Translations under genes and position numbers: made by a program
Part shown: positions 1-12,240 of the stretch, one piece after another
Numbering within the stretch: position 1 is the stretch's first letter
Layout: each line of letters opens with the position of its first letter
Origin: Chimonanthus salicifolius
Lineage: Eukaryota > Streptophyta > Magnoliopsida > Laurales > Calycanthaceae
Direction of reading: 5' to 3'
Length of the DNA stretch: 64,000 nt
Assembly (NCBI GenBank): GCA_013350335.1
Contig: CM023539.1
Span: 68,449,631-68,513,630 of the forward strand
Notes under the pieces: model-generated
What the model was told of the DNA's origin: nothing
Databases searched by the model: none
The model's input: the letters and a program-made list of their open reading frames with translations, nothing else

Positions 1-536
1 AAATCATTATTTTAAACTCTCAATTTCATCTATTTATTAAATAAATAGGTTCAAATAAGATTAACTCATTTATTAAATAAGTCAATATTTTTAATTTGAG
101 TTGAAGTAACAAGTTTGTATCCAACATTTTTCGAAGCTCAAATTGGATTACTCAACCTATTTATTTTGAATTTTCGGACCAAACTCTTTCAATTTCAAAG
201 TATTTAAACCCGGTCAATAACTCAATCAAAACTCTATTTTACTGAGTTATAGGATCGGATTAAAAATTGTTAGCTCATATTTAACACAAGGGTGGCGTGT
301 AAAATTGGCAAATCTGTTAGTTCCAATCCAATCTTTGAGGAATCTTTGGAAGGTGAAATCTCATGCAATTCATGCACCACCATTTGTTAAAATGTTGCCA
401 TCCCTACAACTCATTAGGTAAGTAAGGACATGGATCCATCCTGTCCAACCTAACATATGGACCGGTACATGGATGGCTGATGGCTCAGTGACCCTCCACA
501 GCCATTATTCAATCTCTGGTCAAACTCGACTCAATT
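1..536. other. AT-rich intergenic DNA
   Basis: No gene, RNA or intact element is visible. The first 250 bases repeat degenerate phrases such as ctcaacctatttattttgaa, which recur in loose form near 4900-5060 and 48.7-49.9 kb. It may be a very old dispersed repeat. Confidence 0.4.
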
Positions 537-540
537 CGGT

Positions 541-880
541 TGAATGTCACAAGTAGGGATTCGAATATTAGCTAATACGATACATAATGATTTTGGACTA
601 ATTCAATATATTTCAACTGATACATATCGGATACACCCGATTCAGTGATGTATTACTGATACTTGATTGAGATATCACCAAGATGGTCATAGATCACTAA
701 TATATCACTGACACCATATATTTTTTATTTTTAGAAAATTATTTTTTAATTTGATACGCAACAAAACAATCAAATGTTGTTGATAATTGCTGATGCGATG
801 TCTCACTGATACGTCAATATTTGATTGAATCAATTCAGATTGATATTTGGACCGTTGGAGTGACTTTAGCCAAGTATCGG
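541..880. repeat. Degenerate GATAC/GATATC-rich dispersed repeat
   Basis: The stretch repeats short phrases such as ctgatacatatcgg, gatatcacc and ctgatacgtcaat. These resemble the interior of the GATATCGG MITEs found intact at 2168..2311, 35922..36359 and 62805..62943. Terminal inverted repeats and a target duplication were not recognisable, so the borders are approximate. Confidence 0.4.
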
Positions 881-1116
881 AAAGCTCATTCATTGCGGAA
901 CCCAACCATGAAGAAATATCATTGTTTTAGAAACAGTTTGATATACGATTGATGTGGATCGTGGCCTCCGTTCATACTCCGTGTGATATTGTCTGCTTTT
1001 CTAACTAATTCAAATTCCCTCACCCCTAACAAATATAACCTGAATTTCTTCATATATGGATTACACTAAAAGGAGGCAAGCTTCAAAATCCCAACAACAA
1101 CAGATGATTTTGATAA

Positions 1117-1136
1117 AAATAAATAAATAAATAAAT
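1117..1136. repeat. (AAAT)n microsatellite
   Basis: About five AAAT units lie between unrelated AT-rich flanks. A longer AAAT tract of the same kind lies at 63381..63406. Confidence 0.8.
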
Positions 1137-1744
1137 GAAAAAGAAATCTGATCTCAATTATTCTTGGACTGCTTGATCTGGCCCAAATTTTGAAAAAGGT
1201 AATTGCGTGCAATAAAAGTGAATTCACATCTCTCCATTTGGGAATTGGAATTATACTGCAATCATCACATCCGATCTAGGAATGTTCTTACTTCCAAATA
1301 TGGTCTCATGATTGCAAATCCTTCATGGATCTGATGACATTAGTCACTAATATTATTCACACTAATGTCTCATCTCGGGAAAGTATGAGAATAGACGAAG
1401 ATTTTTAAAAAAATTGGATTTTCTTCTATCTTCCTAAACATTTTAAAAAAAAATTCAAGGAACACACGACTAAAGTGGGTGTAAGATGGCAAAATGGAAA
1501 TTACTGGACAGGGGAATAAATCTCGGTTGATAAATTTATCTCTTCTATTTATTTATTTAAAAAAAAAAAAAAACTAACAATATCGATTGATACAAGAAAT
1601 ATCAAGGTTTTCAAAACCGAGATTTACACTCCTGCTAGTAAAAGATATTAGATAGATTAAAAATGCAACTCTATACGATAATAATTAAACTAATAATACT
1701 TTAAAATGTTGAATACCGGACAATGAAGAAAACTAAGAAAAAAT

Positions 1745-2140
1745 TAGAGGTGAAACTCGGGTTGGGTTTTGGCCCAAACGCGCCTGACCTGACCCGAAAA
1801 TCATGCGGGTTTGGTTATGAAAGGTGTGTCAGCGGGTTGGGTCCGGTTGGGAAGTCAAAAACCCACATTGAATTCGGGTCGGATTAAGTTGAGAGATTTT
1901 TAAGTTAACCCGACCCGACCCGATTAAACCCAACCCGACCCGGAAAAAAGAAGGCTAAAGTAGGTTTAAAATGCTGTTCGGGTCGGGTTTCAGGTTGAGT
2001 CGGGTTATAATTAGGGTCGGGTCGGGTCGGGTCGGTCAAGATGTCCTGGTCAAAAGTCCGGGTCGGGTTCCATATATTAGTAACTCGGGCCGAGTTGGGT
2101 TTTAAAAAACTCGACCCGACCCGACCCGATTTCAGCCCTA
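1745..2140. mobile_element. hAT-type MITE, GGGTCGGG family (copy 1)
   Basis: This 396-bp non-coding element starts TAGAGGTGAAACTCGGGT and ends with the inverted counterpart ATTTCAGCCCTA. A perfect 8-bp direct repeat, gaaaaaat, flanks it at 1737..1744 and 2141..2148; that length is typical of hAT transposition. The interior consists almost entirely of alternating GGGTCGGGT and ACCCGACCC blocks. It has no coding capacity, so an autonomous hAT transposase elsewhere must have mobilised it. The family is assigned from target-duplication length and TIR form, not from a transposase. Confidence 0.88.
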
Positions 2141-2167
2141 GAAAAAATATGCAATGATGGGTGAGAT

Positions 2168-2311
2168 CAAGGAATTAAATATCGGACGATATATATTAAT
2201 TTTTATACCTTTATATATCGGCTAATATTGATCATTTTAATTAAAAAATAATAAGAGAGAAATTTCACGGCCGATATTCGGTTATCGGCCGTGACATTTT
2301 TTAAACTCCTG
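2168..2311. mobile_element. Short hAT-type MITE, GATATCGG family
   Basis: This 144-bp element starts CAAGGAATTAAATATCGG and ends TTTTTTAAACTCCTG, the approximate inverted counterpart. The flanking 8-mers ggtgagat and ggttaaat match at 6 of 8 positions. Its interior (atatcggc, then ttttaattaaaaaa, then agagagaaatttc) aligns in reverse orientation with the 139-bp element at 62805..62943, so both descend from one family member. Confidence 0.7.
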
Positions 2312-2749
2312 GGTTAAATTATAGTAAAAAAATATCATTAAAAATTACTATATTAGAACATGATCCATACATTTAGGATGATAGAAGATATGACTTTTGA
2401 TATAATAACATGCAAATATAGAACATAAAAAATTATCTCTTATAAATGAAAAAGAATGATATATGATGATGATCATAATAAGTTATTATGAGACTAAAAA
2501 TTAAGCACCCTCTTTTATACTTATTTCTTTAAAAAGAATCGTCAAAACACTTATTTTAAATCACTTTCTTTGGGTGGCTGGTGTGGTGCATCGTCCACTC
2601 AGATTTGTCGAAAATCTCTTAATATCAAATGTATTTTATAAAGACTCTGTCTTATTTGTTAAATGACACCTTTAAGGAGGAAAATATTTTTTTCCCCTTT
2701 TTTCACACATTTACATGAAACTCTAATCATATCCATTGTAACTATTAGT

Positions 2750-3081
2750 TAGGGTTGAAACTCAAAACCCGACCCAAGAAATCATTTGGGTCGGGTCATG
2801 TGAGTTGGGTCGGGTTGAGAAGACAAAAACCAGCATGGAATTCGGATCGGGTTGGATCGAGAAATTTTCAAGTTAACCCAATCTAACCCAACCCGCCCTG
2901 GTTAAAATGGGTTTAGAATACAGGTCGGATCAGAATTCGAGTTGAGTCGACTTAGAATTCGGGTTGGGTTGGGTCGAGAATTTTGGATCAATAGTTCAAT
3001 CCAGATCGAGTTGAGTTCCAAATATTGACTCGGGTCAGTTTGAGTTTTAAAAAATCCGGTCCAACCCCGATTTCAGCCCTA
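2750..3081. mobile_element. hAT-type MITE, GGGTCGGG family (copy 2)
   Basis: A 332-bp element with termini TAGGGTTGAAACTC and TTTCAGCCCTA. The flanking 8-mers ctattagt (2742..2749) and ctatcagt (3082..3089) differ at one base. The interior holds gggtcgggt/aacccg blocks as in copy 1, but more degraded (many ggatcgg and gagtcg variants), which suggests an older insertion. Confidence 0.82.
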
Positions 3082-3099
3082 CTATCAGTGTATTGATAA

Positions 3100-4300
3100 T
3101 CTGCATGTGAAAATATTACATGTGATATGAATTAATGCTTCTAAAATAAGCAACAGAGGAAAATTGGTTGGGGAGGGGGAATAATTCATCTATCATTTAA
3201 AGGTCCAGCTGGCTGGAAGCCAACCCCAACCCCTCAGATACCCTTTTCCTTATCGATGGACACCCATAATGTTCCATCAAGTGATCCATCATAACTCATG
3301 GAACATCAAATGGGGGCAAATATTCATTCATGCATGAAGTGTATAGGAAGCAAATGTACCTCTTAGTTATTTTATTTGATTGAAATGATGAGTCGATTTG
3401 AGAAAACTAATTTTGAATGTAAAATTCTTATCTATTTAACCTTTTTTTTATTAATGTCCGAATTAAAAAAGAACTATTTTTTTCCATTTCTAATATGATT
3501 ACGATGGATATAAACATTTTTGTTTAAAAATTGATAGCATTTTATGGAATTCAGTAGGTTGAGACTGCTGCAAACGAGTCCCAAATCGAAAGAAGGAGAG
3601 CTAGGAGTTTATAAAATATTGAAAGTCGAGATCCTAACACAATAGACTAGATATTTAACCAGTAATAAGTGTACTTAATAGATACAAGACAAATCAAGGA
3701 GAAGTAAAATGGCAAGTTAAGTGAATTTTGAATTACTTGAAAAGTACATAGAATGTTGTGTTGATGTTTGACATCAATTATAGGCCAATTATATTTAAGA
3801 ATGTAATGTTCTCAAATATGTAAATACCAACTTTGAAAATGATCTTGACAAAAGAAAATCAACAATAAATTATATTTTCACGCTTAGATTATCTATTTAA
3901 TTGGAAGTCAATATTATAATCAATGATCGCTTTATCTACAATTAAGATTTGGGAAAAAGTGATAATAGTCTTTATCATTAAAACCCATATATGCAAATTA
4001 CAGTCCTCTTAATAATAATAATAATAAAAAAAAAGAATCAATCAATAATTTTGTCATTAAAGAAGTTGAGAACTAATGAAATATACATTTATAAAAATTC
4101 AATCAGTTGAAGAGTTTCATTTATAACATTTGAAGCTAGCTACACCACTGCCCACAAGGTGGTGAACTAGAATGAGTGGATGTCTGGTATAATTGAAATT
4201 ACACTCACATGAATTTGATCAAAAGTAATAAAAATATCAAATGATGATATTAAAATAGCAATAAATATTAATAAAATGAGTCAAATATCCTGAATAAAGG
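3100..4300. other. Intergenic DNA without recognised features
   Basis: AT-rich sequence with short A or T runs and an (ATA)n stretch near 4011-4025. No splice-able coding segment, TIR pair or RNA structure was recognised. Confidence 0.4.
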
Positions 4301-4459
4301 TACAGTATAGACAGATCTATTGAGGTGAGAGCTAAATTGTGATACCCCCGGATAAGACAGGAGCGCCAGCCAGCTCAGTGTGGGCATTATTGTGTAAGTC
4401 CCACATCGGAAGTAAGGAAAATTTTTTTGGGGTTTATAAGAGGCCCATAATAACTTAGT

Positions 4460-4647
4460 GTGACGCGTTCCAGTCCAGTGGATGGGTAGTGGAAACAAAT
4501 CCTTGATAGGTGGATCCAAAGACGATAATATCTTGCTGCTACTCTGATATTAGGTGACGCGTTCCAGCCCAGTGGATGGGTAGTGGAAACAAATCCTTGA
4601 GGGGTAGACCCAAAGAGGACAATATCTCGCTGCGTACTCTGATACCA
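4460..4647. repeat. Two-unit tandem repeat of about 94 bp in an LTR-like segment
   Basis: The phrase gtgacgcgttccag begins at 4460 and again at 4554. The units stay alike through gtggatgggtagtggaaac to ctctgata. They sit in a longer dispersed segment (about 4330..4780) containing agtcccacatcggaa, a phrase common in plant retrotransposon-derived repeats. No reverse-transcriptase sequence is nearby and LTR ends were not identified. Short open frames here cross the repeat and show no domain. Confidence 0.65.
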
Positions 4648-5384
4648 GGTGTCGTGCTTTGGGCCTATGTATGTGAGCCAAGCCCAAGGCAAAACTGTGA
4701 GGCCTCTGTTTTTTGGCCAAGAGCGGACAATTTTACACTGAGTCAAGCCTTAAGCCCTATATTCAGGTCAAGTCGTTACATAAATCCATGCTCACTTGTA
4801 TTATTTTTTTCACTCAACACATATTTTAACCTTTAACACTCTATCCATAATCAAATTCATTTTTAAAATCCCAAACCACTTTTAATTTGGACCAATCAAT
4901 TCGAGTCAAGTTAAATTAGATTGTGGGTCAACTCATGTAGTTAAGTAGATAATTTGGTCTGTTTATATTATATTGATAAGATTTGAAAAAACTCAGTCAA
5001 GTCGGTCTAAGTTGACTTGACTCAATAAGATTTCAAATATAGTGAGTAGATTTGACAAAACCTTACCTAACCTGGGATTAACCAAAATACATTGTATCCC
5101 CCTCACACCCATCTATCCTAAGAATTAGATCCATATGCACACGTTTTTAGTTGTCTCATTGTTGGATTATAAAAGTCTAAGATTGACCCATTTTAACTAT
5201 TGGTCCTTGAACCTTTAAAAATTATACGTAGTATTTAAAAAATAATGAATCTATATTTTTATGAAAAATATCATTCAAAACATATTTATACTTGTAAATT
5301 AAACCCCACATCGGTTGATGGCCCCCTAAGAGCCTTAAGATACAGTGTCACCTTTGTGTAAGAAGTTTTAATATAATAGATAGG

Positions 5385-5615
5385 GAAACAAATATCGAGT
5401 GATACGTATCATATCGGTCGAGAGATCTCGGATTTTTGAACTCAAGATGTATCAGCCGTACAAGCATCATTTTAGCCGATATGGCCCATATAGCAGCTAG
5501 ATATCGGTCGATATCATTAAATATTACCATTTTTTTAAAAAAAAAAAAGTCTATTTCGGTAGTAGGTCTGGCCGATATTTTCCTTTTCAAATTTAAAAAA
5601 AAAAAAAAATAACCA
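5385..5615. repeat. Degenerate GATATCGG-family repeat
   Basis: Contains atatcgagtgatacg, catatcggtcgagagatc and ggccgatattttcc, matching the interior of the GATATCGG MITEs. Poly(A) runs lie on the right. Borders are uncertain. Confidence 0.45.
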
Positions 5616-6478
5616 GACAGGTTTTTCAGTTTTTTATTTTTTTATTCAGAAAATAATATATATATACAACCTAAATTTCCAAAAAAAAAATATATCACCG
5701 GGATTTTTATCCCTGGTATAGATGATAAAACTTTCCGAAAGGATTCATTGTGAACGGATTCAGAAGTAAATTTTCAATCACAATCTTTCAATTAATTTTT
5801 AGATGAAATTAAAAAATGAACCTAACAATTTTGTTCCAAGTCCAAACCAATTTAGAAATTGATACCAATTCATTGAGAATCCAATCACAACTGATAATTT
5901 CTCATAAAAAATTGGGCGCGAAACTCATGATTGTGACATCCTTAGACAAAACAGTTTTTATTTTTATTTTTAACTGTTCTTGACGAACCATGTGGATCTG
6001 TGCCCATCAAAGTGGAGCCCATACCCATATATAGAACAAAAGCAGCTCATCTTATTCTGCTCAACTCCAACCACCAACACAGATTCCATGTGAGGCCCAC
6101 ATTCTTTTTACGCACTCCTGTTCACAAAAAAAATTATGAGCTGCTAGTATGTATATACAGATTTTTAATTCAATTTTATTTTCATGTTCAGATAATTATA
6201 AAATGAATTTTGATTATTCATGCATTAAATAAATTTTTTTATATTGATAAAAATAGACAAAATTCACCTAACAAATAGTTAAAAGTAATAAAATATTTTA
6301 ATATAGAATTTAATAACTTAGAAGGCTTTGGTCTATCTTTATATATATATTATATTTATATTGATGACTATATTTAAGTGTTTTATTCAATTTTTTTATT
6401 ATTTTTGCAATTTAAATGTTTTACATAGGCTTAGAAAAATACAACTATTGAAATATTTTTTTACGAAAATTATTTTAA

Positions 6479-6680
6479 TGAATGATCAAACTGTAAAGTT
6501 GTTGTTGTGTTCGTTGGATAATGTCTGTTTGTTCTTTCTAAAGATTCGTCACTCTGAAGATAACCTAGGTAGAAAATCAGTTGAATGAACGACAAAACTG
6601 GAATGTTGTGGTTGCGTTGGTTGGACGATGCCTTTTTGCTATCTTTAAGAATTCGTCACTCTGACGATTGGTATCAAGTT
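6479..6680. repeat. Imperfect local duplication (about 110-bp units)
   Basis: Two successive segments share gttggatrATGyct and attcgtcactctga, spaced about 110 bp apart. Function unknown. A frame running across the first unit has no recognisable domain. Confidence 0.45.
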
Positions 6681-7089
6681 CAAGCACGAGGTCAATGTTA
6701 GTTGATGTTTCATCCTATTTACTTACCAGTGTAGTTGCTCACCTGAAAGAGAAAGTTCAAACCAACAAAAAGTGACAAATTATTGGCTGTAAATTAATTG
6801 ATCCTAAATTCAATAACTAAATTTTTATAAAATTTATATTAGACGGTTAAAATGAGTTAATTTAATAGAATTACCTTTGAATCAAATCATTTTAAATATA
6901 GTTTTAAAGGTTGAAATGTTCGAACCGTCATTAGGACTTCAGCTTAGTTCAACAATAATTGCATTTCAAAATGAATTTAGATTGAGTTGTAATCTAATTT
7001 ATGAGATGATAATGAGTATGAGAGAAAAAAAAATAGTATAAACATAAATAAATAAAAAATAGTTTAAACTCTTTTCTTATTGACTTGGC

Positions 7090-7179
7090 ATATACGAGAT
7101 TTTCTCTTGAATACAAATTGATATCCGATGAAAATGAAAACATCCAATCAACCAGACTACCGGAGAAAATCTCGTATAT
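7090..7179. repeat. 90-nt hairpin with 17-bp perfect arms
   Basis: The left arm atatacgagattttctc (7090..7106) is perfectly complementary to 7163..7179. The loop can pair further, imperfectly (ttgatatccgatg against catccaatcaa), leaving a small apical loop near aaaatgaaaa. It could be a tiny foldback element or a precursor-like RNA hairpin. No target duplication or promoter was seen. Confidence 0.6.
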
Positions 7180-7849
7180 ACTAAAATCTTCATGCATGCC
7201 GGACCCGATTCGTAACTAAATGTCATTTGAGTAGCAAGTTTTATGGTAGAATTATGCTTTCAAAGTCACATCAAAGTCATTATCATCATTAAACATACTT
7301 TTCCCTTGAAACTCTATAATCCAACCAAACATTGTCAAATTCGTGCTCTAATGAAGAATTAGATACATAAAAACACATAAAGTTAGATATAACCCTAAGT
7401 ACAAACAACCAACATGTTCAAACCTTAGGGAAACATGTTGAGTGTCCCACTCTTGTGTTGTTGGAGGATTAGAATTTAGTCCCTAAAAGGGGCCCTCAAT
7501 GGGACCTAAAACCATTAAATTATTAGACAATGTACACATCCATAGTGACAACTTGTGTGGTCCATCCTCTATATGGGAGCACACATATGCTTCCAAGTAG
7601 GAAAGGAATAGAAATTTGCTATTGTGAGTCATGAGGTCAAATATAATTAGAGTTTTTTAATAAGCTAATGTACAAATTTTAATAAGAAAGTTTTAATTTT
7701 CTTGGTTATTTATTTTAAATTTTTCATGATATTTTATGAATCTAAATTTGGTCATCAACATCATTAACGCCTTATTCTATTTATTTGAAATCAACTTTTT
7801 AATATCTGTGTATCTTCACTCTTTTTTTATAGTTAAATTTTATAAAAAT

Positions 7850-8191
7850 TAGGGCCGCAACTCGGGTCGGGTCAAAATCCGACCCGAGAAATCATGCGGG
7901 TCGAGTCGAGAATTTTGGGTCAGCGGGTCTAGTCGGGCTAAGAATATAAAAATCTACATGAAATTCGGGTCTGATAGGATTGAGGATTTTATAAGTTAAC
8001 CCGATCCGACCCGGCTAAAATTAGTCTAAAATGAGTTCAAAATGCGAGTCGGGTCAGAATTCGGGTTAGAATTCGGGTCGGGTCGGGTTGTGAGATTCGG
8101 ATTCAGAATTCGGGTCTGGTTCCATATATATCAACTCGGGTCGAGTTGGGTTTTAAGGAAACTGACCCACCCGACCCGAGTTGCAGCCCTA
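7850..8191. mobile_element. hAT-type MITE, GGGTCGGG family (copy 3)
   Basis: A 342-bp element with long TIRs, TAGGGCCGCAACTCGGGT and ACCCGAGTTGCAGCCCTA. Flanking 8-mers ataaaaat (7842..7849) and ataaaaac (8192..8199) match at 7 of 8. The TIRs are nearly identical to those of the copy at 54616..54956, so these two form one subfamily (GCTGCAACTCGG). Copies at 1745, 2750 and 10005 carry the GTGAAACTC variant. Confidence 0.87.
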
Positions 8192-8869
8192 ATAAAAACT
8201 TATGCAAATCGGATGATCTTGTCCATTCAAAATTTTGCATGTTCTAGAGTTCTTTTTTTCAAATATTTTTAGAAAGTTAGTTGAGCAAAGAAATAAACTG
8301 ATATAGTCCTCAATAAGTTAATCCGAAAGTCCCAAAAGTGGAATGTGCCTAACCATTGCACTGAGATGATTTTGTTCATGGTTGAAATGGAGATTAAAGT
8401 ACACCTAATGCACTGGATTATATTAATCAATAAATGATACTGAAAGCATGGAGTATACTCTTTTGAAAAGGGGTTGCCCGTAGGAGATGCCAGTGGCATG
8501 TCACATGGCAGAACTATTTTTCCATGAATCAGTCACGTGAATAAGCACATGGGAAAAAGGCATTTCTCATTTAATTAATAATTATTTTTAGATTTTAATT
8601 TTGTATTATTTAAACTTAGTTACTCATTCCATGAACTATTATAGTATAAGTATATATAACTATGTCAATAAGATATTTTCTAAAATTAAATATCATTATC
8701 ATCACCACAACAATTTTAATATTTATATGAGATATGTCATTTGAGTTCATTGTTTTCACCATTGGTAAAATTGTCATTTTATAGAATGACCTTTTTTTAA
8801 TGAAGCCAGCATTCATATATCATAAACCCCATTGCTTAAACACCTACTAGTTTTATCTAAAGTAGGGGT

Positions 8870-8955
8870 CTTATGTGCGGATTGAGAGGTTTTCATATGT
8901 TCCGAAAGATTAGTCAGGTAAAACACCGGAACACTTTCGATCATTAAAAGAAAAT
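8870..8955 (+). repeat. SINE 3' tail fragment (agattagtc family)
   Basis: The run agattagtcaggtaaaac, accggaacactttcg and a short A-rich end match the 3' tails seen at 11400-11456, 12170-12235, 12970-13035 and 52680-52727. The tRNA-like head is missing or unrecognisable. Confidence 0.45.
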
Positions 8956-9695
8956 ATTGAATTGATATACATAAAATAGATCATTTATTTGATCGATCTC
9001 AATTGCTTAAACCTTCCCAAAGGATTGGAATCAATAGGTTTCAATTTGGATTGAAAACCTAGGAAGCATTTGGATAAAGGTTAGAAGGGTGAAAACGAGG
9101 ATAACCTTCATTTACCCTTATTTAGTAACTGATGTAAGAGGCAAGAAAATCTCTATTTTGCTCTCTTCAATCCAAATCTAAAAACCCCTTCACGGTAAAA
9201 GAAAATTACTTCACCATATAAGAGAGTGAGAGAATCACCTACCTACTTAGGAAAATCCTTTTCTAAAAAAATCTTTTTCTTGTTCAAATGCAATCTAGAT
9301 GATCATTTTTTTCACCGAAGTAGATAAAGTACATGTGAAAATAAAAAATCTGATTTCTTAAAAAAGAAAATTCAACATTGCCTTTGTAAAGTTTTTCAAT
9401 GATCATTTGTAGTTTTGATAAAAATTAGAGTGAAACAAGTATTTGAATGACAGATAACATAAACGACGAAATACATAGAATATACTTGTGAAAGTAAAAA
9501 GAGTTTGGAGAACAGTAGAAGCGTAGAAGTAGAAGAGAATGTAAGATGATTGGCATCCCATGTGCAGGTTGGCGACTTGCTGGAGCTACAGACGAGAGGC
9601 TTATCCTTTTTGTCTGTCTGTGTGGTAATACTGCTCATCTATGTGTCTTTGATACTTTGGTGGGGTGACAATGGGGTCAATGTTTGTTAGATCTG

Positions 9696-9868
9696 TTTTT
9701 TTTTTTTTTAAGTTACATGTAGGAAACGGTAAGAAACCGAGCGTAAAATCTCTACGGATGATAATCACTGCCCTTAGGGTACTCCAGGTTAGGTCATGGG
9801 AGTTTGCACTTGATACCTTCCACTTCTTGAAACGGGAGGTTAACCAGTTGAGTTACACCCATGTGGAC
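9696..9868 (-). mobile_element. tRNA-derived SINE with target duplication
   Basis: Read on the minus strand, this has an A-box-like segment (gtgtaactcaactggttaac), a downstream B-box-like segment (ggtatcaagtgcaaactcc) and a terminal poly(A), seen here as a T run at 9696..9709. The direct repeat tttgttagatctg flanks it at 9683..9695 and 9869..9881, as expected for LINE-assisted retrotransposition. A shortened relative lies at 26189..26261. Confidence 0.85.
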
Positions 9869-10004
9869 TTTGTTAGATCTGTTTCTCTCATTAATTTAAT
9901 TTAATTCAAATTTAATTTGATAATTGTATGATTTAGTTATTAAAAACATCATCACAATTTTGAAGTTACTAGAGTTCGAAAGACTCATTAAGGTGAGGTT
10001 CAAT

Positions 10005-10398
10005 TAGGGGTGAAACTCGAGTCGGGTTTTGGCCTGAACCCGCATGACCCGACCCGAAAACCATGTGGGTCGGGTTATGAAAGTCGGGTCAGGGGGTCAG
10101 GTTGGGTTTAGAAGTCAGAAACCCGCATTGAATTCGAGTCGGATTGAGTTGAGAGATTTTTAAGTTAATCCGACCGACTCGATCAAACGCGACTCGACTC
10201 GGTAAAAAGTAGGCTAAAGAAGGTTTAAAATGCGGGTCGGGTCGGGTCGGGTTTTGGGTTGAGTCGGATTATAATTCGAGTCGGTCGGATCAAGACGTCT
10301 AGGTCAAAAGTTCGGGTCAGGTCGGATCGGGTCCATATATTAGTAACTCGGGTCAGGTTGGGTTATAAAAAACCCGATCCAACCCGATTTTAGCCCTA
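10005..10398. mobile_element. hAT-type MITE, GGGTCGGG family (copy 4)
   Basis: A 394-bp element, start TAGGGGTGAAACTCGAGT, end GATTTTAGCCCTA. A perfect 8-bp target duplication, ggttcaat, lies at 9997..10004 and 10399..10406. Its interior is colinear with copy 1 (1745..2140), including the ttggcc and aaccatg/aatcatg phrases. No coding capacity. Confidence 0.9.
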
Positions 10399-10409
10399 GG
10401 TTCAATGTA

Positions 10410-11260
10410 CGAAGATAGTTGAGTTCGAAAGATATTCTTAGGATGATGTTTTTCGTAAAAAATTATCTGTAAAAATGATATTAATTCGAAGTACATTTAA
10501 AATGGTATAGATAAAGTTCACTGAAGCAGATGACTCATTTTAATTCTAGTGAACTTAATACAGTGACTTTCTTGACTCTAAAAGATCAACAACAAGCTGG
10601 ATAGTACACAAAGAAGAAGACACGTCAACAAAGAGGAACAGTCGGGCCAAGTGTTTAGTATTCGAAAGTCATGATTTTTAAGGTACCAACAATCAATGGT
10701 AAAAATAAGATTAGTTTTAGATGGATATTATCTTAACGAGAGTAGATGACTAGAATTAGAAAGTGTCATTTGATACTACAATGAGCCCTACATGAGAGCT
10801 CAAGTGGGGATGTTACCCATAGGCGATATTGCCGAGGTGATTTTTTTTGGATAAGAAGTATATATTCAAAGAGAATAATAAGAGTTTGAACTTCATCCAC
10901 TCTTTAATTATTTGGCAAGTAGAAATCATTTTTATAAGATAAATGATTATATACTATCATTAGCTTTCATGAGCATAGATGAATCTACCATCCAATCATC
11001 AATTAAACTTAATCTAAAGGGGTTGGAGTGATGACCAATAACACATTTTAGGAAGCGGAAGTGTAACGACTCATCCCTACTTATATAAATATTGTCTGCT
11101 TTGCCAACCCATACTAATACACGGTTTTGTTTTCTCAAAGGTTCCCCTTAGAAAAAAAAAAAAAACCTCCATACAATGAAGTGTAAGCATCCTACTTATG
11201 AATTTCACATTAGACGAGACCGTTCAGACATGGAACTAATGCTCACCTATCATAGTAGTC
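10410..11260. other. Intergenic DNA without recognised features
   Basis: AT-rich sequence with a poly(A) run near 11150-11165. Short frames lack domains and codon bias. Confidence 0.4.
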
Positions 11261-11269
11261 TACTAGTGT

Positions 11270-11456
11270 TGCAGTCTACCAGTGCCTCGCATCCGCCCGC
11301 ACATGGTGTCCATCATAGGGAGTTATGAGTTCAATTCTCACTCAATCCTAAGAGGCCACTCCATGTAGAGTTACCCAATTTTAATGGATAAGGTTTTTAC
11401 ATGCCTTGAGAATTAATCGGGTGTTCTAAGAGACCTGAGCACCTTAATCATAAAAA
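11270..11456 (+). repeat. SINE-like element (agattagtc family)
   Basis: A B-box-like segment (tatgagttcaattctcac) is followed by a body ending gaattaatcgggtgttc, gagcaccttaatcat and an A-run. The tail matches the copies at 45390..45561 and 52549..52731. A target duplication was not found and the head is degenerate. Confidence 0.5.
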
Positions 11457-12164
11457 ATTCATCAATTAAAATTTTAAGTAGTTTTTTAACAAAGAATTGA
11501 ATGTATTCTTCTCCATTCTCACAATAGATGGTGGTTAGAATTGTCCAATGCTCCAATTTTCCATGGACCTTTTTGGACAAAAGTAGAAAAAAATATAGAA
11601 ATTAAGTATGGAAATGTCATTTAAAATATCTTGAAAGTTGAAACAACACCAATGGAAAGAGCAGGTATGTTATATGTTCATAAAGGTAGGAAAAAAAAAA
11701 AAAAGACTAAAATTATATATTTATCATTTATGTGGTAAGAAGAACATACCATGTTTCGTATAAAAAAATTGGAAAACATCATCTTTTGTTAAGATATTTA
11801 AGATTTAGGTTAATCAAATTGATATATATTATGGTTTATCTCTTAACAATGACATAATCTCATCATAATCTAATCAATCTAAATTTTTGATATCCTAATA
11901 GTTTTAATAGGATCGACATCGAGAAACAATCCTTCCTATTAGAGTTTATAAAATTAAATTGTAGATGGTTGGTGACCAAACATACTCTTAAAATACACGA
12001 GTCAAGTATAAATGTTGTTGAGTAACTATTTGTAATTGTTAAGCAATTCATAAATATTAGTTTGAACTTTTTAATTAACTGTCTTTTTGTTTGCGAAAAA
12101 TTTTAGAATTAAGTCCTCTTTAATTAAAAAAAGGTTATTTCTCTTTGTTCTTTACTCTACGTAT

Positions 12165-12240
12165 ACTGATGGAGAGATTTACACATGTCTCAAAGATTAG
12201 TCAAGTGAAATGTCTGAATACGTTAGTCTTAAAAAAAGAC
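12165..12240 (+). repeat. SINE 3' tail fragment (agattagtc family)
   Basis: Contains aaagattagtcaagtgaaat, gtctgaatacgttagtc and an A-rich end. The same tail recurs at 12970..13035. Confidence 0.45.

Noticed and set aside
1745..2140. Telomere-like repeat because of GGGT-rich strand
   Set aside because: The units are GGGTCGGGT, not TTTAGGG, and the block has TIRs and an 8-bp target duplication.
4387..4746. 119-codon minus-strand frame
   Set aside because: It runs through a 94-bp tandem repeat in an LTR-like segment and an overlapping plus-strand frame exists. There is no domain.
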